A model generated the notes under the pieces. It worked only from the letters and a program-made list of their open reading frames with translations, did not search any database and had not been told where the DNA came from. From assembly GCF_002286815.1 (NCBI RefSeq), contig NZ_MUNM01000052.1:1-64000 (forward strand): 64,000 bases of DNA. The letters run 5' to 3'. Below, one piece after another: positions 1 through 8,871 of the stretch. The first letter of the stretch is position 1. The number at the start of each line of letters is the position of its first letter. The stretch is from Pseudomonas sp. PICF141 (GTDB lineage: Bacteria; Pseudomonadota; Gammaproteobacteria; Pseudomonadales; Pseudomonadaceae). The translations under genes and the position numbers were made by a program.

Positions 1-44
1 GTATGTTTTCCTAGGTCGATGGCGGCGATAGCTACGTTGTTCAT
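1..44 (-). mobile_element. IS110-family transposase, N-terminal fragment (cut by window edge)
   Basis: The minus strand from 44 down to 1 reads ATG followed by codons for MNNVAIAAIDLGKH and then runs off the window. This is the usual start of IS110/IS1111 transposases, in which the Asp of the I-D-L-G-K motif is the first acidic residue of the DEDD (RuvC-like) catalytic site. Only 14 codons are visible, so the subgroup and intactness cannot be judged. The insertion sequence end must lie somewhere in the following non-coding stretch. No other reading of this edge was convincing. Confidence 0.6.
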
Positions 45-483
45 GGCAATGATCTCCGATGAGCCCCCGGTGAAAGCTTAGTGGGCGATCACAGGGGGGA
101 GGCGGGGGTAGCCATTTCATTAGGTCCGATTTGTCCTTAACTGATTGGTATTACCCCTTTGCCCTCTTTTTTTGTCGCAACTGTCGAAGGCTGCGTTGAC
201 CTGTAGCAGCTGCCGAGCTTGCGAGGCTGCGTTCGGCGGCGAAGCCGTCGTCAAGCCAGAACTTACTGTGCATCAGGCAAACCGCGTCAGCCGGATTCAC
301 GGCTGCCGCGCAGCCGAACGCAGCCTCGCAAGCTCTACAGCTGCTACAGCTGCTACAGCTGCTGATCGCATCAGGGATTAATTGACTGACATGTGCCGGA
401 CGGCAGGAGAGGTGTTGCTGGAGGGGTATAGCGAGATCAATGGTGACAGCATGCCGGTAGGCGGCCAAGTATTTCACGCCCTT
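45..483. other. Non-coding stretch between IS110 fragment and VanZ-like gene
   Basis: I see no convincing gene here. It should hold the upstream end of the insertion sequence, a long imperfect palindrome with 23-bp perfect arms (215-335), and a short 9-bp tandem repeat (CTACAGCTG, three copies from about 335 to 361). The short open frames crossing it on both strands are made of the repeats and look non-coding. Confidence 0.6.
215..335. repeat. REP-like palindrome with 23-bp arms
   Basis: Arm 215-237 begins GAGCTTGCGAGGC and its perfect reverse complement is at 313-335. A 75-base spacer separates them. The right arm is followed by three copies of CTACAGCTG. The arms resemble the extragenic palindromes scattered through fluorescent Pseudomonas genomes. 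Confidence 0.7.
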
Positions 484-843
484 TCAGCGCACCCAATACC
501 TTGAAATCAATAAACCCATCAACACGCCGACAGTATTGGCCAGCATGTCGTAGGGCGAAGCCGTGCGCAGCGGCATCAAATCTTGCGCAGCCTCGATGAG
601 TACGCCGGTGAGCAAGCACCCCACGGCGATCCAGCGAAACTTCACCGCGGGAAAGGCCAGGCGGCAGCTGCACGCAAATACCAGAAAACCGATCCAGTGA
701 TGCAGCTTGTCTTCTTCGGCGAACAGCTCCGGGATCGGTTGAGGGCGCAAACCGGCGAACAGCAGAATCATGGTCACTGCGGCAAAGACCAGGCCTCGAA
801 GCCAGAACGGCAACTCGACCAAGCCTTTGAGCCACATGATCAT
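484..843 (-). CDS. VanZ-like membrane protein
   Basis: A 119-residue protein with about four hydrophobic helices (near residues 15-33, 45-65, 68-85 and 98-115). It has the VanZ-family pattern of a conserved D-K-x-x-H-x-x-G-F stretch (near 46-53) and a D-x-x-A-N segment near residue 98. VanZ-like proteins are small inner-membrane proteins of unclear biochemical role, often near cell-envelope genes. Its ATG overlaps the stop of the YjbH-like gene (ATGA), so it is the last gene of the yjb/gfc-type operon and is probably translationally coupled to it. A role in exopolysaccharide export is inferred only from position. Confidence 0.8.
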   Translation of the reverse strand: MIMWLKGLVELPFWLRGLVFAAVTMILLFAGLRPQPIPELFAEEDKLHHWIGFLVFACSCRLAFPAVKFRWIAVGCLLTGVLIEAAQDLMPLRTASPYDMLANTVGVLMGLLISRYWVR

Positions 844-2930
844 TCGGTAATTTTCTCGAAGTTGTTGTAGAACAGGTCGCTATCACGTCCGTCGGTCATG
901 GTCTGCAGCGAGTAGGCCCGATTCAGGCGTGCACCGCCATCGCGGGTCAGTGGCGCCCAGACGATGTTGGCCCGACGCATGGTAGAGGTACTCATCAGTT
1001 CGTCGAACGGGATGGAAACATAAATCCCTTTGTCGAAACTGCCCTCGCCATACTCTTCCTTCGAGGCGCTGGTCAGGGTGACCCAGGCGCCAAACTTCAC
1101 ACCGTTCTTGAACACCCGCGACAGGTCGACGGTGGTGCCCCAGTCCTTCGCCAGATAACGCCCGACACTCACTGCTGCGAGCATGTCATTGGGTAGCTCA
1201 GTATAGCTGGTGACATGCCCCGTCACGGTGTCGTAGTCACGCAGACCAAAGCCCTGATCATAATCGCGCTGGCGCACGAAGTTCAGGTCAGCGCCCACCG
1301 ACCAGCGTTTCCCCGTAGGTCGATAGAGCACTTCGCTGCCAACGCCAGCGTACATGGACTCCAGATAACCGCCGTAGACCATGCCATACAAGTCCTGATC
1401 CAGCTGTTTCGCATGGTTGAACTGAAACGTCGGCATCATCACATCGGAGGTGGTCATGTATTGACGCAAATCGGTGCGCACTCGCGGCAGCCCGCTCGGT
1501 GCATCGTAGGTGAACTTGTCGTAGTTGTTCAGCAGGTTGACGCTGAGCAAGCCGCTCCACCAGGTATTGCGGGTGAAACGGTACTCCGCGTCGGCATCGG
1601 CAGTGAACTGATAAAGCAATCCATCCGGGCCGCCGATGTTCTGTTTGTAGCCCAGGCCGAGGCCATAAGTGAATGGCTCGAGTGCCTGGGTGTAAAGCGT
1701 GGTTTCCCGGTGTGCCATCGCCGGGTTGACCTCGGTCGTACGGTGCAATTCCTTCAGCGGCTGGTCATTGTTCACCACCGCGCGGAACGTTTCGCGCGGC
1801 ACGCTGGTTTCTTCGATGGACATGTCATAACGCTGATTCACCAGGGTGAACCAATCGATGTCCTGATTGACGCTGTTATCAAGAATCCGGCTAGCCCGCC
1901 CGACAGCTTTGGACGGATAAAAATAGCGAGACTGCTCGCCATACACCATCAACTCGGAGCCACGCTGAGTGATGCGTTTCACCTTATAGCCGGCATTTTG
2001 TTGCAGCCGATTGGAGACATCGGCCCAGTTGACCTGATCGGCAGGTGTCGACGGTTCCTGCGCCGGCAGCGGCTCGGCGGGAGGATCATACGTCTTGACC
2101 GGCGCCTTGCGGCTGACAAAATTGGTGTGCAAGGTGATGCCAAACATCGCGGTATTGCCACGCTCCCAGCCAGCACTCAGATCGACACTGTCCGCGAGCT
2201 TATAGACCACGCCGATGTTGATCGGCAGGTCTTGCTTGATCGAATTGTCCAGCGGCTCGTTCTCGTAATCGTTGCCCTCATACTCGATCTTCAGGCTCAG
2301 CGGTGCCCAAGGCGTTTGATAAGCCACTCCGCCAAACAACGAAGGGTGGCCTCGGAAATACGCGTTGGTGTTCACGTCCCCTGCCCTGGCGACAGCCGCC
2401 GAGCTCTCAGGCCGGTCGTTGAACTTGCTGCCGAAGACCGCCAGCGGGTTACTGAAATCCCCCCGATTACCCAGATAGCCCCAGGCAATGCCGAGGCTGA
2501 AATCCAGGTCGCCATAACGCTTGTTGGCGACGAAATATTCGCTGGAAAACAGCCCGGTACCGCCAATGTCCCGGGCACCGACGGCGACTTGCGGTGCCCA
2601 GTGACTTTCTTCCCAAAGCCGCGCCTTGACGTCAATGGCCTTGTCTTTGAAGCTCTGGTCGCCGCTCAATTCTTCGGTGCCGTACCTGCGGTTGGTGATC
2701 GCGGTGTAACGAAACGAGCCCTCCAGCCAATCGAAAGGCTGCAGGGAAAAACTATAGCGGGTGTAAGGGTCGGTACGACTGGCCGTGGCGCTCAACTCCC
2801 CGGCGGGAGCCATGCGTGCGGTAGGCGTCTGCAACAAACCGACACCACCAAAATCATTCTGGGTGTAGCGTGGTTCACCATGAGCCAATCCACAGGGCAG
2901 GAGCAATACAACAGCAAAACGCAACTTCAA
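840..2930 (-). CDS. yjbH: YjbH/GfcD-type outer-membrane exopolysaccharide protein
   Basis: A 696-residue protein with a signal peptide (cleavage near residue 18, after A-H-G). The mature start, a Q-N-D-F-G-G-x-G-L-L-Q-T-P-T-A-R pattern, is typical of YjbH/GfcD. The rest alternates short amphipathic strands rich in Tyr, Trp and Gly, as in beta-barrel proteins. In E. coli GfcD and YjbH belong to the group 4 capsule and yjbEFGH loci and are thought to act in the outer membrane during polysaccharide secretion. Its start overlaps the gfcC-like stop by 4 bp and its stop overlaps the VanZ-like start, so it sits inside a tightly packed operon. Confidence 0.88.
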   Translation of the reverse strand: MKLRFAVVLLLPCGLAHGEPRYTQNDFGGVGLLQTPTARMAPAGELSATASRTDPYTRYSFSLQPFDWLEGSFRYTAITNRRYGTEELSGDQSFKDKAIDVKARLWEESHWAPQVAVGARDIGGTGLFSSEYFVANKRYGDLDFSLGIAWGYLGNRGDFSNPLAVFGSKFNDRPESSAAVARAGDVNTNAYFRGHPSLFGGVAYQTPWAPLSLKIEYEGNDYENEPLDNSIKQDLPINIGVVYKLADSVDLSAGWERGNTAMFGITLHTNFVSRKAPVKTYDPPAEPLPAQEPSTPADQVNWADVSNRLQQNAGYKVKRITQRGSELMVYGEQSRYFYPSKAVGRASRILDNSVNQDIDWFTLVNQRYDMSIEETSVPRETFRAVVNNDQPLKELHRTTEVNPAMAHRETTLYTQALEPFTYGLGLGYKQNIGGPDGLLYQFTADADAEYRFTRNTWWSGLLSVNLLNNYDKFTYDAPSGLPRVRTDLRQYMTTSDVMMPTFQFNHAKQLDQDLYGMVYGGYLESMYAGVGSEVLYRPTGKRWSVGADLNFVRQRDYDQGFGLRDYDTVTGHVTSYTELPNDMLAAVSVGRYLAKDWGTTVDLSRVFKNGVKFGAWVTLTSASKEEYGEGSFDKGIYVSIPFDELMSTSTMRRANIVWAPLTRDGGARLNRAYSLQTMTDGRDSDLFYNNFEKITE

Positions 2931-3694
2931 GGGGCCACCTCAGCCAGGGGTTGGGTGGCGAGAAACTCAGCCATTTGTTGATTGAGATCAGGCGTCGGTA
3001 CCTCTAGATCATCGTTGCGGATCGGCACCAGAATCCTGCTGCCCGGCGCCGCAACAATGCCCTCCTCACGATTCCATGCCGCCACGCCCACGCGCCGAAT
3101 CTTGCCGTCGGGCTGGATCAGCCACAGATAGTCGCGCTCGGCATCGTCCAGGATGGTGCATTGCCCGGCGTAGGCATGAACTTCTTGCATGGCGCGGTAA
3201 GGCACATGACAGGGCTGGGCGACTGCCCCGAGGATTTCCACGGTGGACGGCCGCACGGGATAGATCAGACGGTCGCCATCATCGAGCAAAGCGTTGCGGG
3301 CGAACCCCACTTCCACCGCGATCGGGTCGAGCACTGCAACCTGGCGCCCGGTGACCGGCAGTCGCTCGATGTGCTCATACAGGCGAGCACTCACATCTGC
3401 TCGCGTGCGCTTGCCATCCAGCAAGGCACCCCGTTGCAACAACTTCAGATCAAACAAGATGCCGGCCTTCAAACGCGCTTGCTGAACCTCCAACGAGCGG
3501 TGCAGCCACGCCGCACCCAGCCAGTAACTTTCGGCATTGGGCTGGGCACCTTTAATGACATCCATCAAACGTGCACCGGGTTTGACGTCGATGGGCCCAG
3601 GGCTACGCACATCACCGCTGACTGTTACGGCCGCCTGGCTCACGCTCGGCCCCATCAAGAACAAGCCCAGCAACACAAGGTTCGAACACTTCAC
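2927..3694 (-). CDS. yjbG: GfcC/YjbG-family capsule biosynthesis protein
   Basis: A 255-residue secreted protein with a signal peptide (about residues 1-21, ending S-Q-A-A). It continues with a V-x-G-D-V-x-x-P-G segment that resembles the SLBB-like beta-grasp repeats of Wza and GfcC. A second such repeat lies near residues 145-190. GfcC proteins are periplasmic and essential for group 4 capsule assembly in E. coli. The gene shares ATGA overlaps with both neighbours, yjbF upstream and yjbH downstream, so the three products are probably made in step. Confidence 0.85.
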   Translation of the reverse strand: MKCSNLVLLGLFLMGPSVSQAAVTVSGDVRSPGPIDVKPGARLMDVIKGAQPNAESYWLGAAWLHRSLEVQQARLKAGILFDLKLLQRGALLDGKRTRADVSARLYEHIERLPVTGRQVAVLDPIAVEVGFARNALLDDGDRLIYPVRPSTVEILGAVAQPCHVPYRAMQEVHAYAGQCTILDDAERDYLWLIQPDGKIRRVGVAAWNREEGIVAAPGSRILVPIRNDDLEVPTPDLNQQMAEFLATQPLAEVAP

Positions 3695-4350
3695 CGGGCA
3701 GCCCCCCGATCGGGGCGTAGCTGTACGATTTTCAGGAACAGCTGCGGCGTCAGGTGTTGCTCACTGCGCAGGATGAAGCCGTCCTGGGGGTCGACCCAGT
3801 AGCGGTTGGTGGCGCGGAAATTCAGGGTGGGTACATCCACCTGCTCGTCGATGCGCAGCAAGGCGTAATCCTTGTCCAGAATGCTGATGGTTTCGATGCC
3901 ATGGGGGCTGAAACGGCTGTTGACCGCAATGCCGATGCGGTTGCCGTCATAGATGTCAATCCAGCGCGTGCTGGTATAGCCGTCAGGCAATTGCTGCAGA
4001 CCGCGTTTGAAGGGCGACTCATCATTAAAGCGAGTGCCATCCAGAGACACGCCCAGCCCGACGGTGCGTACCACCAGACCGTCGCGCATCATCAGCACCT
4101 GCTTGCCGGAAGCAACCCAGAACTGCAGGTCGCCGCGCCGACGGGCCATGGCCATCACCCCCTCGCTGGAGATGGTGGTGACCAGGATCTGCGGATAAGG
4201 CACGGCGTCGACCTGAGCGCGGGTCAGGTTGATGGAGGCAGGTCCTGTGATGGAGGATTCCAGAGTGTCCCAAGAGGCCTTCATCAACGGGTTACACCCG
4301 CATAGCAAGAGCGCCATCGACAGACAGGCACAGGTAGGCAAAATTTTCAC
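3691..4350 (-). CDS. yjbF: YjbF/GfcB-family lipoprotein
   Basis: A 219-residue protein with a lipoprotein signal: hydrophobic residues 5-17 then L-L-C-G-C, giving lipidated Cys19. The body matches the YjbF/GfcB pattern, with a Y-P-x-I-x-V-T-x-x-x-x-G segment after the lipobox and a W-V-D-P-x-D-G-x-I-L-R-S-E-Q-H stretch near the C-terminus. GfcB is an outer-membrane lipoprotein of the group 4 capsule system. It lies 14 bp after the wza stop and overlaps the gfcC-like start. Confidence 0.85.
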   Translation of the reverse strand: MKILPTCACLSMALLLCGCNPLMKASWDTLESSITGPASINLTRAQVDAVPYPQILVTTISSEGVMAMARRRGDLQFWVASGKQVLMMRDGLVVRTVGLGVSLDGTRFNDESPFKRGLQQLPDGYTSTRWIDIYDGNRIGIAVNSRFSPHGIETISILDKDYALLRIDEQVDVPTLNFRATNRYWVDPQDGFILRSEQHLTPQLFLKIVQLRPDRGAAR

Positions 4351-4364
4351 GGCGGGATAGAGCC

Positions 4365-5477
4365 TTATCTGCTGTTGGCTTCGCTGAGGTCGTTAACCGA
4401 GCTGGCACCGGTCCCCAGGACACTGGCGGTAGGCAGAAGCTGAGTGATCAGACGGTTCCAGCGCGTCACGCCGGCCGGGCCGACATAGACGATGTCTTGC
4501 GGTTGCAAGTCGAAACGGGTGGCCAGCACCAAAGCGGAAGGCGATTCTGCATCGAGCTGGAATACCTTGGCCGGCTCGGTTTCCAGGTTGTCCGCACCGC
4601 GAATCACGTACACCGCGTTGCCATTGGAGGTGGTCTGGTTCAAGCCACCCACAGTGCCCAAGGCATCGGTCAGGTTGATCGATTTGCTCTTGAAGCTCAG
4701 CGCGCGAGGTTGATTGACCTCACCCATGACATAGATCCGCTTGAGATCGTTATAAGGCAGGTACAGCCGATCGCCGCCCTTGAGGTAGACACCTTGCAGT
4801 TGCGAATCCTGGCGATTGAGAGTGTCCAGATCCAGCTTGTACTCGCGTCCGTCGCGGGTCAGCGTCAGGCCTGACAGGTCTGCATTCGTCGGGTCCACCC
4901 CGGCCGCGCCAATAGCCTCCACTACGCTCAATGGGTTAGTGGTGATCGGTTGCTGGCCGGCTTTGATCACCGCACCGGAAACCACCACGGTCTGGCTGGC
5001 GAAGCGCAGTACGCTGACGTCAACCTGCGGGCTTTCGACAAATTGCGACAAGCGTTCGGCGATAAACGCCCGCAACTCTTCGATGGTTTTACCGGCGGCC
5101 GGAATATTGCCGATATAGGGATAAAACAGCGTGCCGTCCGGGCGCACCAGGCGACCGTTGGCATCGAGTTGCTGTTGCGGACCGGAAGGTGCCGTCAACT
5201 CCGGGTGATCCCAGACCGTAATAAACAACAGGTCATTGGCGCCCACCCGATAACCGCCTGGCGCATAAGACAACAACGCAGAGGGAACCGATTCGCGAAC
5301 TTTGGTCGCGGCGTCCATGGCAATCAATTTAGGGGTGATGGGAATAAGCTCCACCCGGCTACTTTCGGGAGAACCGTCACTCACCATTTGACTGGTGTCC
5401 ATGTGTTGACCAGGCGAAAACATACAGCCGGACAAGCTGATACTTGCCAGCATAACAACAGAAAACCTACGGATCAT
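4365..5477 (-). CDS. wza: Wza/GfcE polysaccharide export lipoprotein
   Basis: A 370-residue protein. The N-terminus is a lipoprotein signal (L-S-G-C, Cys18). A poly_export domain follows (about residues 75-165, with Y-R-V-G-A-N-D-L-L), then two SLBB domains (about 170-250 and 250-335) and a C-terminal amphipathic helix ending near the stop, as needed for the Wza octameric pore. This is the outer-membrane exit channel that works with the Wzc kinase encoded at 18586-20805. It is separated from the yjbE-like gene by 87 bp holding a hairpin that looks like an attenuating terminator. Confidence 0.93.
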   Translation of the reverse strand: MIRRFSVVMLASISLSGCMFSPGQHMDTSQMVSDGSPESSRVELIPITPKLIAMDAATKVRESVPSALLSYAPGGYRVGANDLLFITVWDHPELTAPSGPQQQLDANGRLVRPDGTLFYPYIGNIPAAGKTIEELRAFIAERLSQFVESPQVDVSVLRFASQTVVVSGAVIKAGQQPITTNPLSVVEAIGAAGVDPTNADLSGLTLTRDGREYKLDLDTLNRQDSQLQGVYLKGGDRLYLPYNDLKRIYVMGEVNQPRALSFKSKSINLTDALGTVGGLNQTTSNGNAVYVIRGADNLETEPAKVFQLDAESPSALVLATRFDLQPQDIVYVGPAGVTRWNRLITQLLPTASVLGTGASSVNDLSEANSR

Positions 5478-5506
5478 AATGGCACTACGCTAGTCGAGGG
5501 CAAGTC

Positions 5507-5544
5507 TAAAACAAGATCACCCAGAAAGTTCTGAGTGATCTTGT
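5507..5544 (-). terminator. Hairpin with T-tract between yjbE-like gene and wza
   Basis: On the minus strand ACAAGATCAC and GTGATCTTGT (5511-5544) form a 10-bp stem extended by CAGAA/TTCTG inside, followed by TTTTA. This resembles an intrinsic terminator placed 20 bp after the yjbE-like stop. Since wza-yjbFGH follow in the same direction with no obvious new promoter, it may be a partial terminator that sets the ratio of the small peptide to the export proteins. Confidence 0.7.
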
Positions 5545-5564
5545 ACAACACACTACGCGGGGTA

Positions 5565-5837
5565 TTAGTTGGTACCAGTCGTACCACCCGTACCGGTGGT
5601 GCCACCCGTTCCCGAAGTACCGCCATTGGAACTGCCACCGGAGTTTGAGGCGGCCACTGCAGCGCCGAGAATAGCCGCGCCGACCAGCATAGTTTCGGCG
5701 ACGGTTACACCCCCGACCAGCGGTGTGTCCAACGACAGGGGCTCGCTTTCGCTCACCGTCTTGCTCGCTGGTTCATCCGCTGCCAAAGCCGCGGTACTCA
5801 TGACAGCCAGCAAGCCGGCCGTAAGTAGTTTCTTCAT
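5565..5837 (-). CDS. yjbE: YjbE/GfcA-like small secreted Gly/Thr-rich protein
   Basis: A 90-residue protein with a clear signal peptide (residues 1-19, ending A-L-A-A) and a short hydrophobic segment (near 48-66). Its tail is built only of Gly, Thr, Ser and Asn (from about residue 65), including repeated G-T-G-G-T. This architecture matches GfcA/YjbE, the first product of the group 4 capsule and yjb operons. A strong AAGGAG lies 6 bp before the ATG. The function is not established in the family. It precedes wza, as gfcA precedes the gfc genes in E. coli. Confidence 0.75.
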   Translation of the reverse strand: MKKLLTAGLLAVMSTAALAADEPASKTVSESEPLSLDTPLVGGVTVAETMLVGAAILGAAVAASNSGGSSNGGTSGTGGTTGTGGTTGTN

Positions 5838-6260
5838 ATCAGACTCCTTCTCGACATCAACTATGCATTAGATTGGATACTAGGACCGGGAATGAACAGC
5901 AGGTGAATAGAACTGATACCCGTATCGAACGAGACAGTTCATGCACATTGCCTCCTTTGGAGGATGTCATTTATAGGCATTGCATGCCATATGCCGAGCT
6001 TCGTCACCTCATCCGCAAAGCGCTTGCACAGGAGCTGGACGCTTTGACGAAAATGAGATTTTTCAAGACGTTTACTACCCAATAAGACATTTTCGACACA
6101 AATTCGCGATCTTGAACAACTCGCGCCTCATACCGACTGTTATTATTAGTCAGGATTTTCCCGAATCCCCCATCCCGCAAAGTTCTATGTGTTTGATTAT
6201 CCAAGGCACAATACAATAGTCATAAATAGTTAATATTAACTATAGACCATCATTAATCCG
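5838..6260. other. AT-rich intergenic region upstream of yjbE-like gene and downstream of rfbC
   Basis: No convincing gene. It must carry the promoter and leader of the yjbE-wza-yjbFGH operon (minus strand) and the 3' end of the sugar operon. Near the rfbC stop there is an 18-bp perfect AT palindrome (6226-6243). The 70-residue open frames on both strands have no recognisable features and no good ribosome binding site. Confidence 0.6.
6226..6243. repeat. 18-bp perfect AT-rich palindrome
   Basis: ATAGTTAATATTAACTAT is its own reverse complement and lies 18 bp beyond the rfbC stop codon. With no G-C pairs to speak of and no T-tract it is a poor terminator. The symmetry is more typical of a protein-binding site, but no regulator can be named. 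Confidence 0.5.
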
Positions 6261-6800
6261 TCATTCCCCACTCAACACCGCGCGCAAGCGCGGGTTGCGT
6301 AAGTCTTTTTCCGAGAGTAAAGGCGAATCCAACGGCCAGGCGATGTCCAGTTCCGGGTCATTCCAGAGCAGACCACCCTCGTCCTCGGGATAATACAGGT
6401 CGGTGCATTTGTATTGAAAATCCGCGGTATCACTGAGCACACAGAAACCGTGGGCATAACCCGGCGGCACCCATAGTTGAAGATGGTTGTCGGCGGTCAA
6501 CTTGACGCCTACATGCTCACCACAGGTGGGTGATTGGGGATTGATGTCCACAACTACGTCGTACACTGCACCTTGGGTAACCCGCACCAACTTGCCCTGG
6601 GGCCGGGTCTTTTGGAAGTGCAAACCACGCAACACGCCATATTGCGAGCGCGAGTGATTGTCCTGGACGAAAGGCAACTCGATGCCGGCATCGCGATAAC
6701 GCTGCTGGTGATAACTCTCGAGAAAGAACCCGCGATCATCGCCGAAGATTTTAGGCTCGATGATCAGTACACCGGGCAACCGGGTATTGATGACATTCAT
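6261..6800 (-). CDS. rfbC: dTDP-4-dehydrorhamnose 3,5-epimerase
   Basis: A 179-residue cupin enzyme of normal RmlC length. It has the family signatures F-x-E-S-Y (near residue 28), L-R-G-L-H-F-Q (catalytic His in residues 58-64) and Y-A-H-G-F (near 115). It converts dTDP-4-keto-6-deoxyglucose to the rhamno epimer in the cytoplasm. The ATG overlaps the rfbA stop (ATGA). It ends the long sugar operon. No rfbD (final reductase) is present in the window, so dTDP-rhamnose would need a reductase encoded elsewhere. Confidence 0.95.
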   Translation of the reverse strand: MNVINTRLPGVLIIEPKIFGDDRGFFLESYHQQRYRDAGIELPFVQDNHSRSQYGVLRGLHFQKTRPQGKLVRVTQGAVYDVVVDINPQSPTCGEHVGVKLTADNHLQLWVPPGYAHGFCVLSDTADFQYKCTDLYYPEDEGGLLWNDPELDIAWPLDSPLLSEKDLRNPRLRAVLSGE

Positions 6801-7675
6801 TTTGCGGGCTCCGTATTCAGCACCCGTGCCAGATACTGACCGTAACCGGTTTTGTGTAACGCGGTGGCTTGTTTATCGAGTTCCGCGGCCGACAACCAAC
6901 CCTGGTGGTACGCCACCTCCTCCAGACAGGCCACTTTCAAACCCTGACGCGCTTCGATGGTTTGGACGAAATGCCCGGCCTCCATCAACGAATCATGGGT
7001 CCCGGTGTCCAGCCAGGCAAAACCACGTCCCAACACACTGACGTGCAAATCCCCGCGCTGCAGATACGCGTTGTTCACGTCAGTGATTTCGAGCTCGCCG
7101 CGGATCGAAGGTTTGACTTGCTTTGCAATGCTCACAACGTCTTTATCGTAGAAATACAAGCCGGTGACAGCATGGTCGGACTTTGGATGTTTTGGCTTCT
7201 CTTCGATCGAGATCGCCTTGCCGTTATCGTCGAACTCGACAACACCAAAACGCTCCGGATCACTGACTCGATAACCGAAAACGGTGGCACCGGTCTGTCG
7301 TTGTGACGCTTCGCGCAACAAGGCGCTGAAGCCATAACCGTAGAAGATGTTGTCGCCCAGAATCAGCGCCACATTACTGTCGCCGATAAAATCCTCGCCG
7401 ATCAGGAAGGCCTGGGCCAGACCATCGGGAGAAGATTGTTCGGCATAACTGAGTTCAATGCCGAAAGAAGAGCCATCACCCAACAGGTTCTGGAAGTTGG
7501 GCAAGTCCTGCGGCGTGGAGATAATCAATATCTCGCGTATGCCCGCCAGCATTAATACCGACAGCGGATAATAAATCATCGGCTTGTCGTAGACCGGCAG
7601 CAGCTGTTTGGATACACCACGAGTAATGGGATGCAAGCGAGTGCCGGAGCCGCCCGCCAAAATGATGCCTTTCAT
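6797..7675 (-). CDS. rfbA: Glucose-1-phosphate thymidylyltransferase
   Basis: A 292-residue nucleotidyltransferase that starts with the pyrophosphorylase signature G-G-S-G-T-R-L-H-P (residues 8-16). It also carries [10 protein letters not shown] (near 104-113) and E-K-P (near 160). The length is standard for RmlA. It makes dTDP-glucose from dTTP and glucose-1-phosphate and is normally feedback-inhibited by dTDP-rhamnose. It lies 45 bp after rfbB and overlaps rfbC. Confidence 0.95.
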   Translation of the reverse strand: MKGIILAGGSGTRLHPITRGVSKQLLPVYDKPMIYYPLSVLMLAGIREILIISTPQDLPNFQNLLGDGSSFGIELSYAEQSSPDGLAQAFLIGEDFIGDSNVALILGDNIFYGYGFSALLREASQRQTGATVFGYRVSDPERFGVVEFDDNGKAISIEEKPKHPKSDHAVTGLYFYDKDVVSIAKQVKPSIRGELEITDVNNAYLQRGDLHVSVLGRGFAWLDTGTHDSLMEAGHFVQTIEARQGLKVACLEEVAYHQGWLSAAELDKQATALHKTGYGQYLARVLNTEPAK

Positions 7676-7720
7676 ATGAGGATTCCCTTCAGAGTTGAAT
7701 AGAGGCAGGGTTTGAATGGT

Positions 7721-8791
7721 TCAACCGATATGGCCAAGACGCTCCGGGCGGTACTCACCGTTAAGGACGCGCTGCCACCACTCTTGATTATCCAGGTACC
7801 ACTGAACCGTTTTGCGTATACCGCTCTCAAAGGTTTCCTGCGGTCGCCAACCGAGTTCGCGCTCGATCTTGCCCGCATCAATGGCGTAACGAAGATCATG
7901 TCCCGGCCGATCCTTGACGAAGGTAATCAGCTCGCGATAACGATCGACACCCACTGGCTTGTTGGGCGCCAACTCTTCGAGCAAATCACACAAGGTTTCC
8001 ACGACCTCAAGATTGGTTTTCTCGTTATGGCCGCCGATGTTGTAGGTTTCGCCTACCTTGCCTCGGCACACGACCTCGCATAAGGCGCGCGCATGATCTT
8101 CTACAAACAACCAGTCGCGAATTTGCAAGCCGTCGCCATAGACCGGAAGAGGCCGCCCATGGATGGCATTCAGAATCACGTGGGGAATCAACTTCTCGGG
8201 GAAGTGATAAGGGCCGTAATTATTCGAGCAATTGGTCACCAGCACCGGTAGACCATAAGTGCGTTGCCAGGCTCGAACCAGGTGATCCGAACTGGCTTTG
8301 GACGCCGAATAGGGCGAACTTGGCGCATAAGGCGTGGTTTCGCTGAACAGACTATCGGTGCCCTCCAGGTCTCCATACACCTCGTCCGTAGAGATATGGT
8401 GGAAGCGAAAAACCTGTTTAGCCTCTTCTGCCAGGCCGTTCCAATAACGTCGGGCCGCCTCAAGCAAGGTATAGGTTCCGACAATATTGGTCTGGATAAA
8501 ATCCGCGGGACCGTCGATAGAACGATCGACATGGGACTCCGCAGCCAGATGCATCACCGCATCCGGTTGAAACGTCGCGAATACTTGATCCAGCGCCTGA
8601 GCGTCGCAGATATCGACCTCGAAGAAGTGATAGCGCGGCGACTCGGCAATGCTGGACAAGGAATCGGAATTACCCGCGTACGTCAGCTTGTCGACGTTCG
8701 CGACCGTACAGGTGGTTTCATTTATCAGGTGGCGTACCACTGCTGATCCAATGAAACCGGAACCACCGGTGACTAGGATTTTTTTAAACAT
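7721..8791 (-). CDS. rfbB: dTDP-glucose 4,6-dehydratase
   Basis: A 356-residue short-chain dehydrogenase/reductase. The NAD-binding G-G-S-G-F-I-G is at residues 8-14, the T-D-E-V-Y-G motif holding the catalytic Asp-Glu is near 135, and Y-S-A-S-K near 161 provides Tyr and Lys. It forms dTDP-4-keto-6-deoxyglucose. It is the first of the rfbB-rfbA-rfbC set, 80 bp after the GDP-mannose gene and in the same direction. Confidence 0.95.
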   Translation of the reverse strand: MFKKILVTGGSGFIGSAVVRHLINETTCTVANVDKLTYAGNSDSLSSIAESPRYHFFEVDICDAQALDQVFATFQPDAVMHLAAESHVDRSIDGPADFIQTNIVGTYTLLEAARRYWNGLAEEAKQVFRFHHISTDEVYGDLEGTDSLFSETTPYAPSSPYSASKASSDHLVRAWQRTYGLPVLVTNCSNNYGPYHFPEKLIPHVILNAIHGRPLPVYGDGLQIRDWLFVEDHARALCEVVCRGKVGETYNIGGHNEKTNLEVVETLCDLLEELAPNKPVGVDRYRELITFVKDRPGHDLRYAIDAGKIERELGWRPQETFESGIRKTVQWYLDNQEWWQRVLNGEYRPERLGHIG

Positions 8792-8871
8792 GAGTGGAGA
8801 TCCTGACGACGAGATAAAGATAGAATCGGTAACCCGCCCCCGCTATTGGCTAACCCATCGGGGGTTGTAGT

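Noticed and set aside
334..363. Short tandem CTACAGCTG repeat as possible CRISPR or VNTR
   Set aside because: Only three 9-bp copies with no spacers. It is part of a palindrome, so it is not a CRISPR array.
1215..2981. 588-codon plus-strand frame antisense to the YjbH-like gene
   Set aside because: No recognisable domain and no ribosome binding site; the minus-strand YjbH-type protein with signal peptide and operon overlaps explains the region.
4424..4432. GGCGGTAGG on the plus strand as a second ops site
   Set aside because: It lies inside the wza gene on the antisense strand and lacks the final GNNT part of ops. No leader is read in that direction.
5913..5940. Possible AlgU-type promoter for the yjbE-like operon (GAACTG, 16-bp spacer, TATCA on the minus strand)
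   Set aside because: The -35 half is close to GAACTT but the -10 half deviates from TCTGA. One such match in an AT-rich gap is too weak to call.
5873..6085. 70-codon plus-strand frame upstream of the yjbE-like gene
   Set aside because: No ribosome binding site, no domain, and it crosses the probable promoter of the minus-strand operon.
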